DNA of 64,000 nucleotides. Source: Abditibacterium sp. (GTDB lineage Bacteria; Armatimonadota; Abditibacteriia; Abditibacteriales; Abditibacteriaceae). The notes under the pieces were generated by a model. The model saw only the letters and a list, made by a program, of their open reading frames with translations, did not search any database and was not told where the DNA came from. Numbering within the stretch: position 1 is the stretch's first letter; each line of letters opens with the position of its first letter. The stretch spans positions 62,001 to 126,000 of the forward strand of contig JAUJNG010000005.1 of NCBI GenBank assembly GCA_030448265.1, in the 5' to 3' direction. The translations under genes were made by a program, and so were the position numbers. This document shows, piece by piece, positions 1 to 10,000 of this stretch.

Positions 1-292
1 GACACCAATGTGTTATGTAGGGATTACAAAGCAGCTTTACTCTTTTTAGAGGGCAGTTCTTTTCGATAAAGCGGCCACCGAGCGCCTACCGGCAAGCGGC
101 GACGCTGACGCTTTCGCGTGGGGCAGGGGTTCATCGCCAACCTCGATTTGCCATTGCGCTTGGAACTCGACGCGCCGCGTGGCGCGCCCGACCCCAGCAC
201 GTTTTACGCGGATGGGGCGCAGTGTTACGTTGATTATCCGGCGCTGGTGTTGGCCGCACCTGAGATCAATCTCTTTGTGGCCGCGCACCGCT
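1..292. other. No recognisable gene at the window start
   Basis: Short overlapping reading frames exist on both strands, but none has a recognisable domain, a ribosome-binding site or a convincing composition. I see no RNA gene or clear repeat here. It may hold the end of a gene lying outside the window, but nothing in the sequence supports a call. Confidence 0.4.
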
Positions 293-598
293 TTAAACTC
301 GTTCCAGCACTTCACCGATTTCATGCGGTGTCGCGCCGGTTGCCAGAATAGCACGCATTAGCAATTCGAGAGAAACCGAACTGTGCCCTGTCTCCGCTTT
401 GGCGATGCGGGATTGGCTGGATTTGATGCGCTCCGCCAGTTGCGCTTGCGTCATGGTTCCCTCACGGCGCTGACGCAAATGCTTGCTAAGCGCCAGCTTG
501 ATTTCAATGAGCGCCGATTCTTCGGGCGTCAACCCCAGAAACTCGGCAACGGTGCCATCTTTCCATCCCAATTCTTCCACAGTTTTTGTTTTGCTCAT
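293..598 (-). CDS. XRE-family HTH antitoxin (HigA-like)
   Basis: Small cytoplasmic DNA-binding protein of 101 aa. The C-terminal half is a classic Cro/CI helix-turn-helix: TQAQLAERIKSSQSRIAKAE, followed by a short helical tail ending in EVLERV. The N-terminal part (VEELGWKDGTVAEFLGLTPEE) is the extension seen in antitoxins paired with RelE/HigB toxins; they neutralise the toxin and repress their own promoter. The ATG at 598 is preferred over the ORF's first codon at 637 because family homology starts there. The toxin reading frame lies immediately upstream on the same strand and runs into this gene, the usual toxin-first order. The antitoxin frame is intact although its toxin is interrupted. 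Confidence 0.8.
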   Translation of the reverse strand: MSKTKTVEELGWKDGTVAEFLGLTPEESALIEIKLALSKHLRQRREGTMTQAQLAERIKSSQSRIAKAETGHSSVSLELLMRAILATGATPHEIGEVLERV

Positions 599-947
599 CG
601 TGCGCTTCCTCCCCCTCGATTGCCTGGTCGTAATCACTCAATCGTTTTCGACACGTCGCCATCACGTCATCCGGAATTTGCGGCGTTGTTTTTTTAAATA
701 CTTCGACGATCACGATGCGATTGCTGTCAACGCGATAAATCAGACGCTAATTGCTGTCCCTGTCGCGCACGCGCAACTCGTGACAGCGCGCGCCCAGACT
801 GGGCAACGGTCTGGAATGCGGCAGGGACAAGTGTTCGCCCTGCTGCAGGCGGCGCAGCAGCCAGCCTATCTCCAAACGCGCAGCCGGAGAAAACGGCGGG
901 CTTTTCACTTCACCGTGCAGCCAGCGCAAGGGTTTATCGCCATCCAT
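504..947 (-). pseudogene. RelE/HigB-type toxin with internal stop codon
   Basis: Reading 947 down to 504 gives one frame with a single TAG at 747-749. Before it, the translation ends in ARCHELRVRDRDSN; after it comes RLIYRVDSNRIVIVEVFKKT and then RKRLSDYDQA. This is the core of the phage-derived Gp49/HigB-like RelE-family mRNA interferases (motif HELRvrD...WRlfYr...ilevFkKkt). The stop occupies the place where the family usually has tryptophan, so one TGG to TAG change explains it. Downstream the frame overlaps the antitoxin gene. Either the toxin is dead, leaving an orphan antitoxin, or it is rescued by readthrough. The start at 947 is a guess; the N-terminal 50 residues are weakly conserved. 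Confidence 0.7.
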
Positions 948-1034
948 ACAAAACTCATTCTAAGCCAAATTCGACATAAGCACAATTTGCCGGCAACCAA
1001 AAAGAGCGCGTTTTTCGCCGCGCTCTTCTTTACA

Positions 1035-4000
1035 TCACTTATTTTCCGCTCCATCCGCCGGAACGCTTTCCGCTTCCGGTAAAGCCGCCACGCCATTCCC
1101 GCTCGCTTTGCTGGGCTTCTCGCCCATTGTGACGACGATGCGATGCCCCATGCCGTCGTCTTTGAGCGGAATTTCAACGGTGCGAACCGCCTTTCCATCC
1201 AACTCGACGCTCGCCACGCCGCGCTCGAAGCCGTCGGGGTTTAAGACTTCGATGTCATACCAGGTGTTGCCGTGACGGTAGCGCATCGCAAAGCGCGGCC
1301 AATCGGACGGAATCGCCGGATCAATCAAAAGTTTTTCGCCGCGTTTTTTGAAGCCCAGCACTTCCTCGACCCAGACGCGATACATCCAGCCACAGCTGCC
1401 GGTATACCACGTCCAGCCGCCGCGCCCGATCTGGCCTTCGAGGTTGTAAACGTCCGCCGCCACGACATACGGCTCGACTTTATAGCGCGCCGTATCTTCG
1501 GGCGTGCGGGCGTGCTCGACGGGGTTGAGAAGTCGCAAAACCTCGACCGCTTTGCCGCCCTGCCCGCCCCGCGCGTAGGCGTAAGCGACCCAGCACGCCG
1601 CATGGGTGTATTGGCCGCCGTTTTCGCGCACGCCTGGCAAGTAACCCTTGATATAACCTGGGTCTTTGGTCGTTTTGTCGAAGGCGGGCGTGAAAAGCAG
1701 CACCATTTCCTCTTCTTTTTTGATGAGATGCGTTTCCAGCGACTGCATCGCCTGTTCGCTGCGCGCTTTGTCGCCGCCGCCCGCGATCACGCTCCAGCTT
1801 TGCGGCAGGGAGTCGATTTTGGCTTCGTCGCTGCGGCTCGAACCCAGAGGCGTGCCGTCGTCGAAATAGCCTCTGCGATAATACTCGCCGTCCCAGGCGT
1901 TCTTATCGATGTTGGCGACGTATTTTTTGGCGCGCGCGCGATAGGTTTTGGCCAGTTCCCGCTCGCCCTGTTTGGTGCAAACCTCGGCGAAGGTATTCAA
2001 AACCTCGACGCAAAACCACGCCAGCCACACGCTTTCGCCCTTGCCTTCGATGCCGACGCGATTGAGTCCGTCGTTCCAGTCGCCGCCGCCAATCAAGGGC
2101 AAACCGTTCGGCCCAAAAGTGCAGCCCCGTTCAATCGCGCGGCGGCAATGCTCGAAAATGGTGCCTTTTTCCGGCGAGATTTCGGGCTGGAAATACTTTT
2201 CGTGTTCGCCGTCTTTCAAAGGTTCGGCGCGCAAAAAGGGCACTTCTTCGCCTAAAATCGAATCGTCGCCGGTCACTTTCAAATACTGCGCGACGGCGTA
2301 GGGCAAAAACAGCAAATCGTCGGTGATGAGGGTGCGAACCCCCGCATCGCCTGGCGGATGCCACCAGTGCTGCACGTCGCCCTCCTCGAATTGATGCGCC
2401 GCGCTTCGCAGAATTTGCTCGCGCGCCACCTGGGGATAAAGCGTGGTGAGCGCCAGCGAATCCTGCAACTGGTCGCGGAAGCCCCAGGCGCCGCCGCTTT
2501 GATACAGCGCGCTGCGCGCCCAGATGCGGCACCCCAAAACCTGATAAGGCAGCCAGCGATTGAGCAGAAAATTGACGCTCTGGTCGGGCACATCCACCTG
2601 CAAAGTCTCCAGAACCCCATTCCACCAGTCTTTGGTTTGGGAAAGCGCGCGGTCGGCGCTCCCGCTTTCGCGGAAGGAGGCCACGATGGAGCGCACTTCA
2701 TCGACATCGCCCGCTTCGCCGAGCAGAAACGACACGGTGCGTTCTTCGCCCGCGCCCAGTTCGAGCGGAATCTGCAACACCAGGCACGGATCGAGGCCCG
2801 CGCCGGTGTGTTCGATGATGGTTTTGCGCCGCATCGCCAGGGGATTGACGGCGCGTCCGTTGCGGCCCAAAAAGCCGGTGCGGTCGGCGGAGTGCATCGT
2901 GGGGCGCGGCGAGGCGCTCGCAAAGGCGACGCGCGAGCCGAAATCGGGGTTGTAGGCGTTGCGCGCCAGCAGCGTGCTGCTGTCGGTGTCCCAACTCGAC
3001 ACGATGTGCATCTGATGCTCTTCGCGCGTGGTTCCCATCACCAGTTCGCCGTAATACGTCACCGTCAAACGCCGTCTGCGACCGGTGCGGTTCTTTAAGC
3101 GCAACCTTTGCACGCGAACGGGCCGGTTGCGGCCATCCATCGGCACAAACATGGTGAGTTCCTGCTCGATGCCGTGCGAATTGTGTTCAAAAGTGCTGTA
3201 ACCCTGCCCGTGACGCGCGCGATACGCTTCGCTCTCGCGGATGGGCAGGGCCGTCGGCGTCCAGAAGGCGCCGGTTTCTTCGTCGCGGATGTAAATCGCT
3301 TCGGTGGGCGTGTCGGAAACCGGATCGTTGTTCCAGGGGATGATGCGGTTGCTCTGCGAGTTGCCATACCACGCGAAGCCCTGTCCCGATTCCGACGTAA
3401 TCGCGCCGAAATGCGGGTGCGCGAACACGTTAATCCAAGGCGCGGGCGTGCGGTCTTTTGGCCCCAAATAAATCGCGTATTCGCGCCCGTCGCCGGTGAA
3501 GCCGCCCAGACCGTTGAAATAAGGCAGTTCCATAAACGGAAGTGGCAGCGCGACTTCGACGCCCTCTTTGGCGGCGGCGGCGAAGCGCGGCGCCTGTTCC
3601 ACATCATCATTGATGAGGCCCAATTGCTGCGCCAGCGTGCCGCGCGCCGCCACCAGAACCACGCGCGCCACGCTGAGCAGCAGCGTCATATCTTCGGGCG
3701 GCATGGTGTCGGCAGAGCGCAGAAACACGCCGCCAGGCTTTTCGACTCCGGTATAGGGCGTGGAGCCTTCGACCAGTTTTCGCAGCGTTTCGGTCAAATC
3801 CTGCGCGTAGCCGCCCGCCTGTTCGTTGACGATGACGAGGTCGCACTTGAAGCCGTGAACGCGCCAAAAAGTGTGCGCCATGATCGCCTGGCGCACGGCG
3901 GGCAAATCGCGCGCGTTGTCGATGGCGACGAGCAGAATCGGCAAATCGCCGGAAATGCCATACGCCCACAACCCGCTCTGCCCTTTGAAGTTCTCGCGCA

Positions 4001-7000
4001 ATCGCTTGGCCGGAGCGCGCAGCGATTGGTGCGGATAAAGCAGATAGCCCGCGAGCTGCTGGAACGACTGCGCTTCCTCAGCCTGCACGCGCAGATGATG
4101 CAGTTCCAGTTGCGAATGCGTCCAGGCGAGGTCGAAAGCGCGCTCGCACGACGAAAAATCGCCGTATTTTTCAATCAAATGCTGGACTTGCTCTTCGCTC
4201 TCGCCCGCGCCGGTCACGAACGCCATTTGCAAACGCTGTCCAGGATGGAGCGTGACGCGGCGGCGCAGCGAGAAAATCGGGTCTAACACCGCGCCCGCAG
4301 TGCCGCTCAAATCGCCTTCGAGCGCAATCGGCGTGTCGGCGCCGCGCGCCCTTCCCAGAAAGCGGGCGCGGTCGGTTTCAAACTGCACTTCGTCGGCGGG
4401 ATGCGGCGACGCCATCAAATGCACCGCCCAGACGGGCGTCTCCGAGGGTTTGCGAAGTCGCCGCCACGCCAGAAGCGCGTCGCGTTCCGGCACGATGGCG
4501 GTTTGAATGAAGAGTTTGTTGAACGCCGGATGCGCGCGGTCGGCGACGTGCGGCGCGAGCGATAATTCGGCGAACGAGGTGAGTTCGATCTTGCGCGCGC
4601 GATTGGAATGGTTGATGAGCGTGACGCGGCGCACTTCCACATCGTCTTCGGGCGAAACGCAGACTTCGAGGCGGGTTTCGATTTCGGCGTCGCGGCGGTC
4701 GAACTCGACTTTTTCGGCCCGAAAACTCACGCCCGCGCGCCGCGCCGCGCGTTTGAGCGGCTGGTGCGTCGCGCTCCACGCCACACCGGTTTCCAGGTCG
4801 CGCAAGTAGAGAAACTGGCCCCAGTTGTCGCGCGTGGTGTCACTTCTCCAGCGGGTGATTTCAAACTCGCGCCAGCGCGAATAGCCGCCGCCTGCCGCCG
4901 TGAGCATCACGCCGTAGCGCTCCGATCCCATCAAATGGGCGCGCGGCGCGGGCGTATCGACCGCCTGCGAACGCTCGACGGGCGCTCCGGCGGCTTCGAC
5001 GCGAAGCGGACGGTCGTTTTCTGCCGACTGGTCTTCCAGAACCGGCGGCGCTTCGGGAATTTTCTCGAACAGCAAAGGCTGCGCGGCCTCGACGAAGACA
5101 TCGGAGTGAAAACGGCGCTGCACGGCGAAATCGAGCAGCACGTTTTGCATCGCCAACAGCGCCATGCCCTGATGATGCACCATGAAGCAGCGCACGATGG
5201 CGCCTTTTTGCGAACTCGAACGCCCGCCCGCACTCACAACTGCGCCGGCGGGCGCCGCGACGAGGGAATCTTCTTCCAACCGCTCGCGCGTGAAATCAAT
5301 CGACTCGTAAAAGCCGTAATCGCCGCGCATTCCCAGGGTTTCGAGGCGCCGCAGGTTGTCCAGCGCAGCATCGCGCTCCACCATGAGGGCCATCATCGTG
5401 GCGTAGGGCGCAATGACCAAATCGTCTTCGAGGCCGCGCTTGAGGCCCAGACCTGGCACGCCGAAGGCTTTGTATTGGTAGGTGCGATTGGCATCGAGCG
5501 CGGAAAACGCCGCTTCCGAAATGCCCCAGGGCACGCCGCGCCGCTTGCCATAAGCGATTTGCGCCCCCACCGCGACCTTCACGGCGCGTTCCAACAGCGA
5601 ATTTTCAAACGCCTTTTGATAGAGGAGCGGCATCAAATACTCGAACATGGTGCCGCTCCAACTCATCAGCGCGGGGCCGGCGGGCGTTTCGCCGAATCTG
5701 CGGCCCAGTGCCAGCCAGTGATTGGAAGGCACATCGCCGCGCGCGACGGCGCAAAACGAGGCCAGACGGCATTCCGACGCCAATAAATCGTAAAACGAAG
5801 CGTCCAATCTGCGCTCTTCGACGCTGTAGCCAATCGAGAACAAGCGGCGCTCTTCATCGAAGAGGAAGCGCATTTTCATGCCGTCGGCGAGGCCGCGCGA
5901 GCGGTCGTTGACGCCTTCGCACTGCGCCAGCATCTCGCCAGCCAGCCAGCGCGAATGGCCGAATTCATCGGCCACGCGCTGCGCCCAGTCGCGCACTTCG
6001 GGCGAAAGTTCAGGGCGGTGACGCCGTTCGAGCAGTTCGTGCAACGGCGCGATGTCGCCGCTTCCCAGTTGGGTGAGCGACGGCGCCATTTCGAGTGCGC
6101 GGCGGCGCAGTTCGGGCGCGTTGTCGCCTAAAGAAAGCAGCCATTCATCGGCGGGCTGAGCCAAAAGTTCCATCCAGCGCGCGTAGCGATTGACGCTCTG
6201 CCCCCACAAATCGAGCTGCGTTTCGAGTTGCGCGGCCCAATACGCAGGCGAGGAAATCGCAAAACGCGGGTCGGTCGCGGCGGAATTGAGGTCGGCGTTG
6301 GCGCGCGCCGACGTTTTGCGCGTCACGGGACGCGAACTAAGCGCGTGCGATAATTGCGTGACGGGCGTTTCCAAGGCGCGCAGTGTCGAAACGATGTCAA
6401 TCGGGCGCTCGCTCGGCCCATCCAATGCGCGCCGCACGGCGGCGATTTCAGCTTCAAAACCCTTTTTGTCGTCGCCTAAAGCGCGTTCCAGAACACCCAG
6501 CGTGTCGCCCAAGCCCTGCAACGGCGCGCGCGAAAAGAGCGGCGCGCGCGAAATCTCTTTGATGCTGCGCGTCAAAGTCCACAAACTGCCCAGCAGGTTG
6601 CCCGAATCGACCGTCGAAACATAGCGCGGGCGCAGGGGTTCCAGGGTCAGCGAGTTATACCAGTTGAGCAGATGGCCTTCGTGTTTTTCCATTTCCTCGA
6701 AGGTTTGCAGGGTTTGGAGGCAGCGCGAGGCGACTTCATCGAGCGTGAGCCAGCCGAAATCATGCGCCGCGACACTGGCGAGCAGCGACAATCCCATATT
6801 GGTGGGCGAGGTGCGCTGCGCGATCTCGACGTTGAGCGATTCCTGATAGTTATCGGGCGGCAGCCAGTTGGTCTGCGGGCCGACGAAATCATCGAAATAA
6901 CGCCAGGTCTCGCGCGCCACGCCGCGCAAATACCCCTCATCTTTGGCCTCAATGGGCGCAACAAATCCGGTTTCGCGCCCGCCCGACAGCCATTTCACCA

Positions 7001-10000
7001 CGAGCGGCGCGGCGGCCCACGCCAGCAAATAGGGCGTCGCCGCCACGATTTGCGCGCCGCCGAGGGGCACCAGAAACGCCGCCACTACGCCCGCGAGGGC
7101 GCTTCCCGCCGCGAGGCGCAGCAAAAATCCGCTTTCCTGGGTTTTGGGGTCGTTGTAAGTCGAAGAAGCCGTCTGCCATTCCAAAAGCAGCTTGTGCGAG
7201 ACGTATTTGCGATACAAAACCCGAATGATGGCATCGAGACACAGCCCCGCGCGATGCAGCAGCAGCGAAGTTTCAACACCCGCGCGCACAAGTCCCTGCC
7301 CGATTTCGTGGCGCCCGCGCAGCAAACTTTCGGGATGCGTCGTGAGGCGCGTAAAAATGTTGATCGCCGTCGGCCACAGCAAAAGCCCCGCGACGCCCGC
7401 CGAGGCCGCAATTGCCGATGTCGGCCCCAGAAACCAGCCGCCGACCAGCATCGCCACGCTCGCCGGAGCTAATAGTGAACGCCGCAAATTGTCGGCGATT
7501 TTCCATTTGTTGAGGCGCGAAAGCGGGTTGATGGCCTTTCCCTGCGGCGTGGGAACGAGGGTGAACAGCCAGTCGAGAATCTGCCAGTCGCCGCGAATCC
7601 AGCGATGGTCGCGTTTGGCGGCGGCGCGGTAGTTGGGCGGGAATTTGTCGAGCAAAACGATGTCGCTCGCCACCCCAACGCGAACGTGCGCGCCCTCGAT
7701 TAAATCGTGAGAAAGTAGCGTCGCTTCGGGAAAACGATTGCCCAGCACGCTCTCGAAGGCTTCCAGATCGTAGATGCCCTTGCCGTGATAAGAACCTTCG
7801 CCAAAAGCGTCCTGATAAACGTCGGAGATAACGTGGGTATAAGGATCAGAACCTTGCGCGCCCGCGAACAGGCGAGAAAAGCGCGTCGCCATCGCCGAGG
7901 GCAGCATGGTATCGACGCGCGGCTGAATAATCGAATATCCACGAGAAACCAGGGGCGAAAAACGGAATTTTCCTCCCTCCTCCCTCCTCCCTCCTCCCTC
8001 CTGAATCACGGGCCGGTTGAGCGGGTGCGCGAGGGTTTCGATGAGCCGAATCGCTTCGCCGAAGGGCAACTGAGTGTCGGCGTCGAGGGTGAGCACGAAA
8101 CGCACGTCGCGCAGGCCGTCGGGGATGCCGGCGACGGGATGAAGTTCGTCGCCCGCGCCGAAGTGCCAGTGGCGCAAAAAGCGGTTGAACTCTTCCAATT
8201 TGCCGCGCTTGCGCTCCCAGCCCATCCAGCGACTCTCGGTTTCGCTCCATTTGCGGTCGCGGATGAAGAGATAAAAGCGGTCGGCGCCGTTGATTTGGCC
8301 GTGACGCACGTTGAGCGCGTCAATCGCGGCGCGCGCCGTGTCCAGTCGTTCGGCGTCTTCGGGCATCTGCATCGCGGGCGCGTCCACATAATCGGCCAAA
8401 AGCGCGAAACGCAAATTGGGGTCGGGATTGGCCAGAAAATGAAGCTGCAATTGGTGCGCGTTGTCGGTCGCATCGGCGACGCTGCCCAAAAGCATCGGAA
8501 TCGCGACGACGGTTTTCCAACTCTCCGGCACGCCGTCCTTGAACTCCATTTTGGCGAGCGGACGCGGCGGAATGAGGCGCGTCACGCAGTAATTGAGCAC
8601 CTGCGCCGAAACTTCGGAGGCCGGAAGCAGGGCCAACAATCGCAGTGGAAAGGGCAAAACCCCGCCAATGGCGCGCGCGAAACGCCCGATGGCCCACTGC
8701 GCCGCGACGGTTCCGACCGCCAGAGCGGGAAAATACCACTGATTGGGATTCTGGCGCACCCAGCGTCGGAAACGCGAAAACGCGGTGCGCCGGTAGCCCA
8801 GCGCGGTCGCGAAATTGGCGCGGCCTTCGTCGGTCAGATAGTAGCCGACGTGGCCCGAAGGCCGGTAAATCAAGGCTTCGTGTTCGCGCTCGCCGTGTTC
8901 GGGCGCGGCGTTGCGCACGCGCGATAAATTGTCGTCGGCGGCGAGTTTGACGGCGCGCTGCGCGACTTCCAGTTCATCAGTTTTGGAGCCGCGCGCCAGA
9001 CGCTCGACCTGCTGGCGATAGCGGTCGCGCGTCGCGAAATCCATCGAACGGTAAACGCCCGCCGGATCCTGACTCAAAATCTGATCCACCTGCGACAACT
9101 CTTCAAAACACTCGCGCCAGTCGAGCGCGGACAAAAAGCGCAGACTTGTGATGAGATTGCCCACCGAAATCGAATCCGCCGCCTGCCGTCTTTGCTCGCG
9201 CGAGGTGACTTCGGCGAGCGGCGACTTCATTTTGCGCTCCAGCCAGGCGCGCACCGGCCCCAGAGCGGCCTCTTCGTCGAACAGGTGCGACACCAGGCGG
9301 TCGGCGAAATGGGGCGCGATCTGCTTTTGTTCTTTGGAAAGCCCCGCCAGAAGCGGCAAAATCGCGTCGGGTTCGCGGAAGGCGGCGGTGAGCAGACGAT
9401 TCGCCCAGAAATCGGCGCGCTCGCGCTCGCGCTGGCGCCGGTCGGCCTGCGCGGTGAGACGGCGCAGATTTTCGACCAGAGCGAGCCGAATCATCAGTGG
9501 CAGCGCCCACAATTCCCCTGTCGAAAGAATCGCGCCCGCGCCCTGATAGGCGTGGACGAACTCCATCAAATTGTCGCGGTCGAGGCGCGAATCGGTGGCC
9601 GAAACCAATTCCGAGGCCATCAAATAAGCGCGCGCGATTTGGGCGTATTTGCCGTCTTTCAAAACCGGCAATTGTTTGTAGAACTGCGGCGAGAGGTTGC
9701 GCCGCACGTCGGCGATTTGGCCCTGAATGATGTAGTTGTTATCGAGCAGCCACTCCGCCGACAACGAAACCGGCTGGTCGAGGCGCGAGGCTTCGCCCAG
9801 GCTCCGCACCACGCGGGTGATGATTTTCTGGTTCTGGCGCAAACGCGCCAGCAAAAAAGTGCCGCCGCCTTTTTGGATCTGGGTTTGTTTGGCGCCCAGT
9901 TCCGCGCCCAGTTCGCGCAGCGCATCGAGCGACAAAACATCGCCGCGCAGGGGCGCTTTGGAAATATCGGTGGGAAGCGTGGCGGCGCGTTCGACAAAGG

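Noticed and set aside
46..354. Minus-strand 102-aa ORF at the window start
   Set aside because: Overlaps the end of the antitoxin gene, has no ribosome-binding site and no recognisable domain.
1272..2255. Long plus-strand ORF (327 aa) opposite the glucan synthase gene; similar large ones at 13315-15603, 9192-10844 and 26863-28767
   Set aside because: They are antisense shadows created by GC-rich codon bias, with low-complexity Arg/Ala/Phe composition and no domain; the opposite frame is a well-recognised gene in each case.
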